Source: Gemmatimonadota bacterium
Lineage (GTDB): Bacteria > Gemmatimonadota > Gemmatimonadetes > Gemmatimonadales > Gemmatimonadaceae
Direction of reading: 5' to 3'
DNA: 64,000 bases
Assembly: GCA_003134685.1 (NCBI GenBank)
Contig: PLCA01000003.1
Span: forward strand, 186,001 to 250,000
Made by a program: the position numbers and the translations under genes. Every line of letters starts with the position of its first letter. The stretch's first letter is position 1. The notes beneath the pieces were generated by a model. The model made no database searches, was not told the DNA's origin, and was given only the letters and a program-made list of their open reading frames with translations. Shown piece after piece: positions 51,534-59,314 of this stretch.

Positions 51534-52466
51534 ATGGCCTACGCCTTTCACACCGCCGACGTCTTCACTGATCACCTTCACGGTGGAAACCCACTCGCCG
51601 TGATTCCGGACGCGCGCGGCCTGTCGGAAACGCAGATGCAGGCCATCACCCGCGAGTTCAACTACTCGGAAACCGTCTTCGTTTTCCCGCCTCAACAGAG
51701 CGCCAATACACGGCGAGTACGAATTTTCACGCCCGGATCGGAGCTGCCGTTCGCGGGGCATCCGACCGTGGGGTGCGCATTCGTCCTCGCGTCGATCGGC
51801 GAGATCTCCCTCAATGGCGACGAGACGCACATCGTACTGGAAGAGGGTGTGGGACCCGTGCCCGTCCTCATTCGGGCCAAAGATGGAAAGCCCGTCTTCG
51901 CGCAGCTCACGTCCGCGAAGCTTCCCGAAATCAATGATCCACCGCCTCCGCCGGAAACGTTGTGCGAGATCCTCTCGCTCGAGCCGAGCCATATAGTGGC
52001 GGACGACATGATCGAGCCGGAAGCGGTGTCGTGCGGCGTTCCCTTTCTCTTTATCCCAATCCAAAAGCCCGAGATGCTCTCCTGGGTGAAGGTGGACATC
52101 GCGAAATGGGAACAGGGGCTGCGCGACTACTGGGCGCCCGAGATGTTCGTATTCAGCACGGACGAGTGGAGCAACATCTTCGAAGGCGGCCATATCCGGG
52201 CGCGAATGTTCGCGCCCGGATATGGCATCGGAGAGGATCCGGCAACCGGGAGCGCGTGCGCGGCGCTGGCCGGCTTCCTGGCACTGCGGTCGGAGACGCG
52301 CGATGGAACGCTCAGCTGGAGCGTCGATCAGGGAGTCGAGATGGGCCGACCGAGCAGGCTCGAGCTGGAGGTCGATCTGAAGCGGGGACAACTCGCCGCG
52401 ATAAGAGTGGGGGGCTCCTCGGTGCTCGTCAGCTCAGGAACACTGCACATCGAAGGCGAAGCTTAG
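51534..52466 (+). CDS. PhzF family isomerase/epimerase
   Basis: The 310-residue protein matches the PhzF family, related to diaminopimelate epimerase. From the ATG at 51534 (MAYAFHTADVF) motifs are the proton-shuttling Glu46 in FNYSETVFV, RIFTPGSELPFAGHPTVG, and GIGEDPATGSACAALAGF. The first ATG at 51483 adds an unrelated tail. The exact reaction is unknown; phenazine genes are absent, so PhzF is used only as a family name. Confidence 0.92.
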   Translation: MAYAFHTADVFTDHLHGGNPLAVIPDARGLSETQMQAITREFNYSETVFVFPPQQSANTRRVRIFTPGSELPFAGHPTVGCAFVLASIGEISLNGDETHIVLEEGVGPVPVLIRAKDGKPVFAQLTSAKLPEINDPPPPPETLCEILSLEPSHIVADDMIEPEAVSCGVPFLFIPIQKPEMLSWVKVDIAKWEQGLRDYWAPEMFVFSTDEWSNIFEGGHIRARMFAPGYGIGEDPATGSACAALAGFLALRSETRDGTLSWSVDQGVEMGRPSRLELEVDLKRGQLAAIRVGGSSVLVSSGTLHIEGEA

Positions 52467-52490
52467 CCGCGGAGCCCCGCTTCGATCGCC

Positions 52491-52814
52491 CTACTCGAGG
52501 TAGTTGTAGAGCCCGTATAGCGCCATGCCGGCGCCGCCGATCATAATTATTGTTCCGGCGGTGTGTTGAACGAGCGCGCCCACGATCATCGCACCTACGC
52601 CTACCACCATGAGCGCCACATCCTGTCCCTCATGGGGACGAATCGGGGCCGCGGTAACCTTGGTCGATGCGTCAACCTTCACGTCGCTCACGCGAAAACC
52701 GATCGACGCCGCCTGCACCGTCGGGCCTTTTACTGAGTTTTGAACGGACTGCTGGGCACCAGATGCGGCGGGCAGTAAAGCAAGAGCACAGAAGCTGATT
52801 GCCAGAAAGCGCAT
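52491..52814 (-). CDS. Small exported membrane-anchored protein
   Basis: The 107-residue product begins with a signal peptide (1-20, ending ASGAQ). Its C-terminal half is glycine-rich and hydrophobic, with about two membrane passes (LMVVGVGAMIVGALV, TIIMIGGAGMALYGLYNYL). I do not recognise a family. It is tail to tail with the PhzF-family gene and on the same strand as the DUF4097 gene upstream. Confidence 0.65.
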   Translation of the reverse strand: MRFLAISFCALALLPAASGAQQSVQNSVKGPTVQAASIGFRVSDVKVDASTKVTAAPIRPHEGQDVALMVVGVGAMIVGALVQHTAGTIIMIGGAGMALYGLYNYLE

Positions 52815-52952
52815 TTAGTTCTCCGTTGAAGGCGGGAAGAAAATTCGTGAGGAGACGCTCAATCGCGTAATCCGCATTCCCGCACAGTTTGGGGCGATGT
52901 GCGGCAATAAACGTGCACGCAGTCGCGCAACCACCGCCCCATCAACAAAAGA

Positions 52953-53768
52953 CTACCGCTCGTCGCCTCCGCGATGCCGCTCGCGGCGGCGCTCGGGAAT
53001 GTCAACGCGGCCAGACACTTCGGCGTAGTCGATGCTGCCGCCGCCCTTCGATTCGACTCTGAAGTCCTTGCCGACCTTGTTCACGTCGATGCTTCCCGAT
53101 CCATCGCTCTGCACGATCACCGAGCCTCGCACGTCGGTGGCATAGATGCCGCCCGACCCATCGCTCTCGACCGTGAAGGATCCGGTCACGTTGCGGACGT
53201 TGATATCGCCCGAGCCGTCGTTCACCGTCACATCGCCGCCGACGTTCTCGATCGTTAGATCCCCCGAGCCGTCAGTAATACGAACCGATCCAGCGGCACC
53301 GATCACGGAAAACGACCCCGAGCCATCATTCGCTTCGAGCGAGCCGACGTTCGTGATCTTCGTCTCGCCGCTGCCGTCAGAGACATCGGCGTTGATGCCC
53401 TGTGGAACCTCGATCACGAGATCGAGCGCGGCGGAGAAGTTGTCGTAGTTGTAGTCCCGCTCGCTGTCGGGAATGTCCGCCTTGATGAACACGACATCCC
53501 CGCGCCGCTCGGCGATAAGCTTGATCCTGGCGAGGAATTGCTGCGACGATGACCGCGCAGTGCCTGTCACCTGCACCTGCCGCAGGCCCGCCTTGCCTTC
53601 GACGCGGAGCGATCCCGCGGCCGCGTCGACTTCGACCGTTCTGGCACCGGTCGCGTCGACTACAGCATTCCTCGGCGCCGTATACCGGCTGGACTCTTGT
53701 GCAAACGCTGTCGAGCCGATTAGAAAAGGTGCGGCCGCGAAGGCTGCACCGCGAAACTGTCGCTTCAT
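52953..53768 (-). CDS. DUF4097-like exported beta-solenoid protein with Asp-Gly-Ser-Gly repeats
   Basis: From the ATG at 53768 the 271-residue protein has a signal peptide (1-23). From about residue 130 it carries about seven repeats of 19-21 residues with the core DGSG (NDGSGSFSVIGAAGSVRI, TDGSGDLTIENVGGDVTV, SDGSGSIDVNKVGKDFRV). These should stack as a beta-helix or solenoid typical of putative adhesins. The end is strongly basic (ERRRERHRGGDER). The upstream extension to 53897 is out of the usual signal-peptide pattern. Function unknown; repeats suggest a structural or cell-surface role. Confidence 0.8.
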   Translation of the reverse strand: MKRQFRGAAFAAAPFLIGSTAFAQESSRYTAPRNAVVDATGARTVEVDAAAGSLRVEGKAGLRQVQVTGTARSSSQQFLARIKLIAERRGDVVFIKADIPDSERDYNYDNFSAALDLVIEVPQGINADVSDGSGETKITNVGSLEANDGSGSFSVIGAAGSVRITDGSGDLTIENVGGDVTVNDGSGDINVRNVTGSFTVESDGSGGIYATDVRGSVIVQSDGSGSIDVNKVGKDFRVESKGGGSIDYAEVSGRVDIPERRRERHRGGDER

Positions 53769-53838
53769 TGACACTCCGTTCGGGTGTGACAGGGTTAGAC
53801 AATCCATGTCACCCTTACGGTTTGAAGGGGGGTGGGTT

Positions 53839-55017
53839 TCAGTTTGGTACCGGCCCGAGCTCCCAAATCCCGTTGAGCATGTCGGAGGCAAAAACACGCA
53901 ATCCGACCAGCTTCACGCCCCAGACGTAGACGGGCCCCACCCCGTCGGGCCCGTGCGCGAGTTCCCGACCCATTTTGGCGAGGTCGCAGCGCCCGTCCGG
54001 GCTCTTGTCCGCGTCAGCGCAGCTCGACAGGTCGCCGGTGACGTTGATGGCCCGCACGCCACCATTGTAGTAGGCGGCGTACAGAATCCCGCGATTCTCA
54101 TCGACCGAGAAGTTGTGCGTGCCCGCGCCATCGACGTGGAAAAACGCAACCTCGTGCGGTGACGCGAAGTTGCTGACGTCGACGACGTGAATGTCACCGC
54201 TGGCCGAGACGCCGATCGCGCCGGGCCCTTCCTCGCCGACAAAGGCGAACCGCTTCTCTCCGTTGAGGGCATTGTGAAACCACCAGACGTTGTGAGCCTT
54301 TCCTCCGACGGTGACGACGCTTCCGAGCGCGATCGGATTCGCAACCGTTCCACTCCCAGCGCCGCCAATGTCCCAGATGGTGATTCCCTGATTCCAGAGT
54401 GCCGTGATGAGAATCCCATCTCGTACGTAGACGTCATGCACGTAGGGACTCCCCATCGCGGCGGTAAAGACCTGGGTGGGTGCGGCTGGATTTGTCAGAT
54501 CGACGATCACAAGACGGGCGGCACTTCCGCTGGCGGGATCGATGCAAAGGAACGCGTACAATTTGCCGTTCACGCGTTGCACTTCGGCGGTGTGCACTCC
54601 AGGATCCGTGAGTGCGGTGGTATAGCGCGAGATCAGCTGCGGCTTCACGGGATTCGCGAGATCGTAGATCATTATCGACCCTGGCGAGAACTCAGTGGCC
54701 ACGATCAACAACTGGCCGTCGTCGCTCGTCTGAATGTCGCCGAGGGTACTCGCACCAGGGACGATGAGGGAATCAACGAGCGACGGTATGTTGCCCGAGA
54801 CGTCCCAGATCTTTACAGCGTTCCCCGGAGCATTGCGAAATCCCCAGGTCGTCGTGTAAGCGACGTTCCCCTGTACCCAGATCTCTCCGGTGTATCGGTC
54901 CGGGACGACTCCCTCTCCGAACACGGTCAGAGCTTGAGAGCCCGTCACAGGGGTTACTGGGCTGTCGGATCCGCACGCCAGCGTGAAGATCGCGCACGTC
55001 AGGATCGCGACGCGCAT
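53839..55017 (-). CDS. LVIVD-repeat lipoprotein (beta-propeller)
   Basis: The 392-residue protein has a lipobox at Cys15 (FTLAC). It carries LVIVD-type repeats that form a beta-propeller (KIWDVSGNIPSLVDS, MIYDLANPVKPQLISRY, LVIVDLTNPAAPTQVF, IHVVDVSNFASPHEVAFF). The C-terminal portion (about 325-345) contains a Cys pair (SSCADADKSPDGRCDL) with a spacing like a metal or disulfide site. It is one base from the beta-barrel gene upstream, so the two may work together at the outer membrane. Confidence 0.85.
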   Translation of the reverse strand: MRVAILTCAIFTLACGSDSPVTPVTGSQALTVFGEGVVPDRYTGEIWVQGNVAYTTTWGFRNAPGNAVKIWDVSGNIPSLVDSLIVPGASTLGDIQTSDDGQLLIVATEFSPGSIMIYDLANPVKPQLISRYTTALTDPGVHTAEVQRVNGKLYAFLCIDPASGSAARLVIVDLTNPAAPTQVFTAAMGSPYVHDVYVRDGILITALWNQGITIWDIGGAGSGTVANPIALGSVVTVGGKAHNVWWFHNALNGEKRFAFVGEEGPGAIGVSASGDIHVVDVSNFASPHEVAFFHVDGAGTHNFSVDENRGILYAAYYNGGVRAINVTGDLSSCADADKSPDGRCDLAKMGRELAHGPDGVGPVYVWGVKLVGLRVFASDMLNGIWELGPVPN

Positions 55018-55018
55018 T

Positions 55019-56272
55019 CTACATATCCTCCATCTTCATACCGTCCATTTTAGCGTCCGGTTTTCGTGTTGTCGCGACACCATACCGCCCCATTCGCATG
55101 TGAGACATGCCGAACGCCAGCTTCGCACCGACCGATACACTCCATATGCGATCGGATCCATAAAACTGGCGCGGGTCGAATCCCGACGGCCGCAGCGTTG
55201 GGCTGACTCGAGCGCGCGCCACTTCGGCGAACGGCTCGATCGTGAAAGCCCTGGCATTCACGAGAGAGACAGCGGCGCGCGCGGTGACGATCGTCCAGCG
55301 CGAGCGGCCGGCAATGCTGAGATCGGTAGCGGGAATCGGAGTTCTGAACGGGTCGACGAGACGTTGCTCATCGGGCCGCTCCGTTCGCTCGATTCTGAGC
55401 GCGCCGTTCACCCTGTCGTATCGTGCCCAGGTCTCCGCAAGGAGGGACGTGAAGGCGAACGTGCGTTCCGATCCGACGTAGTCCCCGGTATGTGCCCATT
55501 CCAACAGAGCGTAACCCGAATGTTGAACATTTTCGAGGCGGATCGAAGCGCTCTGCTTCCTCTGATCCGCGCCGCCGCCCGCCGGATTCTCGGGCGATTT
55601 CACTCGCGCATAGCTGGTCTGGAATTCTCCCTGTGGCCAGGGAACGAAGGTGATACGGCCCGACCACGAATCCCAATATCGATTCCGATTGGGGGTATCT
55701 CCCGGACTGGTTGGCTCATCCCCATTGAACGCCCCTCCCTCGACGATCCAGCTGCCAGCGCGCAGCGCGCCGATCGCGACGGCGCGCTCGAGGATCTGCG
55801 CAAGGTGGTGGTTGATCGGATACTTCTCGAACGGCCGCGCCATCGGGTCATCGGTGCCGAAGGGCGCAAAACCCTTCCCCACCGTAATGGAAGCGCCACT
55901 GACGCCATCCCCGCCAAATCTTTTCGCCGATGTGAGCACGAGCTCGTGGAGGTAAGTGTGCGGATGTCGGCGATCTATGTATCCCTCACCGGCAATGCCG
56001 GCGTTCAGCTCCCCTCGCTTCAGCGTGACTCCTTCGAGATTGAGGGTTCCCTTTAACGAGAGCAGCCCCTTCCAAGGGTCGAGCTCCGCCATGATTGCAG
56101 GTTGGGTCAGGTAACCCTCAGTGAGAGCCCGACCTTGAATCGCGGGTGACTCGCGCGTCACCACCCCGATTGCCTGAGCGCCTACGTCGAGAACGTCGGT
56201 GAAATGTTGACCGACCTGCGCGTTGGCTGTCAGCGGAAGGAAGAGCGCGAGTACAGTCAGCCGGGACAGCAT
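55019..56272 (-). CDS. Outer-membrane beta-barrel-like protein with Met-rich tail
   Basis: From the ATG at 56272 (MLSRLTVLALFLPLTANAQ) the 417-residue product has a clear signal peptide. The rest alternates short beta-strand-like stretches, which fit a porin-like barrel (ASITVGKGFAPFGTDD, SASIRLENVQHSGYALLEWAHTG). The C-terminus, KPDAKMDGMKMEDM, is Met/Asp-rich, as in metal-binding tails of copper proteins; this is not proof. The LVIVD lipoprotein begins one base downstream. The longer start at 56350 lacks a signal pattern. Confidence 0.7.
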   Translation of the reverse strand: MLSRLTVLALFLPLTANAQVGQHFTDVLDVGAQAIGVVTRESPAIQGRALTEGYLTQPAIMAELDPWKGLLSLKGTLNLEGVTLKRGELNAGIAGEGYIDRRHPHTYLHELVLTSAKRFGGDGVSGASITVGKGFAPFGTDDPMARPFEKYPINHHLAQILERAVAIGALRAGSWIVEGGAFNGDEPTSPGDTPNRNRYWDSWSGRITFVPWPQGEFQTSYARVKSPENPAGGGADQRKQSASIRLENVQHSGYALLEWAHTGDYVGSERTFAFTSLLAETWARYDRVNGALRIERTERPDEQRLVDPFRTPIPATDLSIAGRSRWTIVTARAAVSLVNARAFTIEPFAEVARARVSPTLRPSGFDPRQFYGSDRIWSVSVGAKLAFGMSHMRMGRYGVATTRKPDAKMDGMKMEDM

Positions 56273-56495
56273 TGGGACCGCTCCGAGCGAACGCTGGATG
56301 CCTCCGAAGCGGCCGTCGAGCTCAATGAAGGGGGTAGATTGCAATTGCAATAGCTAGCCGTGGAATGGTTCGGGATGTAGACTCCGTGACGTCTGGGAGT
56401 CGCGACTGCTAACTGGCATGTGCGCCACTGACAACTCGCATCCCGTTCGGTTGTAATCTGCAGTTCTTTCGAAATATCGCACCGGGGATTCAACC

Positions 56496-57113
56496 ATGCT
56501 CGTTCGAGCAAGTCTCGCAACTCTGACAATTACCACCGCGGCGTTTCTTGTGACCGCCGGTCAAGTCGCGCGCGCGCAGCAGCCCGCGCTTGCGGCCGCG
56601 GTGGTGCCCGCCGGCCCAGCTGTCAACGACGTCGCCCCCGATTTCACTCTCGCCGGCGCCGACAGGTATGGGCTTCTCAAGACGCCGGTCAGGCTCTTCG
56701 ACTATCGCGGACGTACGGTCGTTCTTGCCTTCTTCTATCAGGCGCGAACCAAGGGCTGAACCATCCAAATGGAGGCGTACCGTGATCAGTACGCCACGCT
56801 CTTCAACAACGGACGAAACGTCGTCGTCATCGGTATCAGCGTCGATCCCGACACCGCGCTCGCGTCCTGGGCACGCGACGAGGACTTCCCCGTTCTATTC
56901 GCCAGCGACCCAGGCGGAAAAGTCGGCCAGTCGTACGCCGCCTTCGATGCCAAGAACAAGTTGGACAACCGGTCTCTGTTTGTTGTCCGTCCCGACGGGC
57001 GTATCGCCTACGTGACCAAGCCGTTCAAGGTTCTCACTCCTTCAGCGTACAGCGATCTCGCCGCGGTGGTGGACAGTCTGGCTCCTCCACCCAAGCCGGA
57101 TTCGACCAAGTAA
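56496..57113 (+). CDS. Selenocysteine-containing secreted peroxiredoxin-like (AhpC/TSA) protein
   Basis: The 205-residue reading passes through an in-frame TGA at 56757-56759 (residue 88), read as selenocysteine. Residues 1-28 are a signal peptide. The thioredoxin fold follows: VNDVAPDFTLAGA, VVLAFFYQARTKG-U-TIQMEAYRDQY, NVVVIGISVDPDTALASWARD, and FVVRPDGRIAYVTKPF. The TGA falls exactly where the family has its peroxidatic Cys (Thr-x-x-Cys), and the frame continues with normal family sequence on both sides. A SECIS-like hairpin follows (56774-56795). The product has no Cys at all, so without Sec it would have no redox-active residue. The alternatives are a nonsense mutation or a sequencing error. 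Confidence 0.85.
56774..56795 (+). promoter_or_regulatory. Bacterial SECIS-like stem-loop after the in-frame TGA
   Basis: GGCGTAC (56774-56780) and GTACGCC (56789-56795) form a perfect seven-base stem around an eight-base loop CGTGATCA. The loop begins 21 bases after the TGA, within the usual range, and has a G at its second position, as bacterial SECIS elements require one among the first two loop positions. It is inside the coding region, as expected in bacteria. Confidence 0.78.
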
Positions 57114-57150
57114 AAAAGAGAGCCGCGGATTTCTCCGCGGCTCTCTTTTT
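57113..57150. terminator. Bidirectional intrinsic terminator
   Basis: GAGAGCCGCGGA (57118-57129) pairs perfectly with TCCGCGGCTCTC (57134-57145). T-runs follow on the plus strand (TTTTT) and, after the A-run, on the minus strand. It terminates both the selenoprotein gene and the TlpA-like gene that meet here. Confidence 0.93.
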
Positions 57151-57669
57151 CTACATTGCCTTCTTCAGCGCTGCCTCGAGATCCTGCTTTCCGCCCAGGC
57201 CCGTGTAGACGACGCGACCCGTTTTGTCGAGCACGACAACGTACGACGTGGCGGGAGCATCGAATGCGCCCGCCGCTTTGCCATCGAGATCATAGAACGT
57301 CTCATGCGGCATCGGGTTCGCGACTAGCCATCTCCGCACTCTCTCAGGCGATTGGTTGATCGCTACGGCGAGCGCCACGAACTTCACCTTCGTCCCGAAC
57401 TTCTTCTCGGCGTCGAGCAGCGCCGGCATCAGCTCCCTGCAGTTGGGGCACCACGTTGCCCAGAACTCGATCAGCATCGGCGTCTTACCGATGTAGGCTC
57501 CGAGATTGATCGGCCTGCCGTCGAGAGACTGTACCGTGACCACCGGCGCCTGCGCGCCGACTTCGATGCCGAGATCCTGCGCCAACGCGGGTGTGGATGT
57601 CAATGAAGCCGCGGAGAGAAGTAGCGTGAGCAAGACCTTCGACGACGAGAACAGCTTTCGATTGGTCAT
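57151..57669 (-). CDS. TlpA-like thioredoxin-fold exported protein
   Basis: From the ATG at 57669 (MTNRKLFSSSK) the 172-residue product has a signal peptide (1-30) and a TlpA/ResA-type thioredoxin fold with the redox pair WCPNC (about residues 74-78). It is likely a periplasmic thiol-disulfide reductant. Upstream start candidates to 57960 have no signal pattern. The CcdA-like gene lies 36 bases upstream on the same strand and should supply electrons to it. It is tail to tail with the selenoprotein. Confidence 0.9.
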   Translation of the reverse strand: MTNRKLFSSSKVLLTLLLSAASLTSTPALAQDLGIEVGAQAPVVTVQSLDGRPINLGAYIGKTPMLIEFWATWCPNCRELMPALLDAEKKFGTKVKFVALAVAINQSPERVRRWLVANPMPHETFYDLDGKAAGAFDAPATSYVVVLDKTGRVVYTGLGGKQDLEAALKKAM

Positions 57670-57704
57670 CAGGTTCGGATTGTGATTTCGATGTTGGAAG
57701 TCGC

Positions 57705-58421
57705 TCAGATGAGGAGGAGTCCCATCTGCACAAGGTAATACTCCGCAACCGCCAACATGATCAATGCGAACAGGCGCTTGATCCATACCATCCACTGCCC
57801 CGCTCTTGGAAGACGGGCGAGCGTTCCACTGAAAAGTCCGACCAGCACCAGCAGTGTGCACATTCCGAGTGAGAACACGAACAGGTAGATGAATCCGAGT
57901 ACTCCACTCTTGGTTGCGCTTACCCAGGTCAGCACTGCCGCCATTACGGGCGCCGAGCACGGAGCGGCGACCAGTCCGGACGCGGCGCCCATGACGAACA
58001 CCCCGTAAAGACTTCCTCCTTCACCCGCGGTGGCCGCGCGCGTCAGGAGCCAGGCTGGTACACGTACCGGGATGACGTCGAGCATGGCCAGCGCCGCGAT
58101 CAGGAGAAGATTTGCCATCGCGAAGTAAAGCCACGGGTTCGTGCTCACCGACCCGAACAGGGTGCCGGTAAGTCCAGCGAACAGGCCCACCGACGCGTAT
58201 GCGAGGGAGAGCCCGAGTACATAGGCGAGTGTCAGAAACACGGTCCGCGCGCGAGCGCGCGGCGCGCCGCCAACCGCGCTGCCTCCAACTATCGCCGCGG
58301 TGATTGGAATCATCGGGTAGATGCAGGGTGCGAGGCTCGTCAACACACCCGCGATGAACAGAATCGGAAGCGCGGTGAGCGGATTGGATGAGAGCTGAGT
58401 CGAGATGTGAGTGAAATCCAC
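57705..58421 (-). CDS. CcdA/DsbD-type membrane electron transporter
   Basis: The 238-residue protein has six membrane segments and two conserved Cys-Pro motifs: SLAPCIYPMIPI (about 30-41) and AAPCSAPVMA (about 150-160). This is the transmembrane domain family that passes electrons from cytoplasmic thioredoxin to periplasmic thiol proteins. It is located upstream of the TlpA-like gene on the same strand and likely co-transcribed. A possible recipient could also be the selenoprotein peroxiredoxin. Confidence 0.93.
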   Translation of the reverse strand: MDFTHISTQLSSNPLTALPILFIAGVLTSLAPCIYPMIPITAAIVGGSAVGGAPRARARTVFLTLAYVLGLSLAYASVGLFAGLTGTLFGSVSTNPWLYFAMANLLLIAALAMLDVIPVRVPAWLLTRAATAGEGGSLYGVFVMGAASGLVAAPCSAPVMAAVLTWVSATKSGVLGFIYLFVFSLGMCTLLVLVGLFSGTLARLPRAGQWMVWIKRLFALIMLAVAEYYLVQMGLLLI

Positions 58422-58495
58422 GATTGCCTTGGATGCAGAAGAGGGATGCTATTTGGGAGCACCCCCCTTTGCAATCATTCCCCGCGACTTGGGCT

Positions 58496-59314
58496 CTATT
58501 TCTTCGTCAGCAACTCCTCGAACAAATCCAGCGCACGCGGATCGTGCGACTGGCCGAGCCAGAAGAGTGCCTTCTTGCGTATCTCGGGGTCTTTGTTGGT
58601 CCGCGCAACAGCGATGAGCGCCGGAACACCTTCATCGCGGGGACGCTGGGACAGCGCGAACACCGCCTGTTCTCGCACCTCCCGATCGACGCTGTTGTCA
58701 AGGACGAGGGAATTGAGATTCGCCGTTGCCGCATCACCCGCCGCCTGACCAAGCCAAAACACGGACTGCGTCCGGGTGCTGCGGGGCAAATCGGGATTGC
58801 GCGCGACCTTGATCAGCGCCGGCCAGATGGTGGCGCTGTCCGCGATCGTAGCGGGAAAGATCGCTTTTTCACCCATGCTTCCCTTCTCGCTCTGGGCGAT
58901 CGAGACGAGATAGTCGGCCGCTTCGCGCGCCGGCACCGTGCCGAGATCGACAACGTCGGCGCCGGCCGGCCGCCAGCGCCCGCCGACGTAAAAGCGAAGA
59001 TCGGTCAGCTCGCCATTCCGGCGGTCGAGCACGACCCGCGCGGGACCGACGCTGCAATCGTTTTCCCATTCGACATCGCGCGAGTTGTTCTCGTTACCCC
59101 ACGACGTGCTGCCGCGGCCATTTGAATGCCTGATCGAGTTGCCGCTGCCGCAGATTCCCGGCTTCGCCGCGAACGTCATGCGAACCGTGCCGTTCGAGAC
59201 GCGCGCTACCTGGCTGGCGATGCTCTGCGCCGGCGCGACTCGCGCGATCCCGGCCAGAGCTGCGAGGACGACTGCTGTCGTTCCCGCGAGCGATGTCATT
59301 CGGAGTGTTGTCAT
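58496..59314 (-). CDS. Exported HEAT-repeat protein
   Basis: The 272-residue product has a signal peptide (1-29). Residues about 35-165 are a unique beta-rich region with Cys residues (GICGSG, ENDCSVG). Residues 170-272 hold three HEAT-type repeats with cores VFWLGQ, VFALSQ, LFWLGQ. The last ends SHDPRALDLF. These repeats match those of the longer upstream HEAT protein, so the two are paralogues. The start overlaps the previous stop (ATGA). It is the last gene of the ECF operon. Confidence 0.82.
   Translation of the reverse strand: MTTLRMTSLAGTTAVVLAALAGIARVAPAQSIASQVARVSNGTVRMTFAAKPGICGSGNSIRHSNGRGSTSWGNENNSRDVEWENDCSVGPARVVLDRRNGELTDLRFYVGGRWRPAGADVVDLGTVPAREAADYLVSIAQSEKGSMGEKAIFPATIADSATIWPALIKVARNPDLPRSTRTQSVFWLGQAAGDAATANLNSLVLDNSVDREVREQAVFALSQRPRDEGVPALIAVARTNKDPEIRKKALFWLGQSHDPRALDLFEELLTKK

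Noticed and set aside
51420-52391. Minus-strand frame of 323 codons opposite the PhzF-family gene
   Set aside because: It is a shadow: Arg/His-rich product with no family match, while the plus strand carries clear PhzF motifs.
56757-56759. Premature stop making a pseudogene or two split genes
   Set aside because: The frame is kept on both sides, TGA is precisely at the catalytic Cys column, and a SECIS-like hairpin follows, so selenocysteine is more likely. It is not formally excluded.
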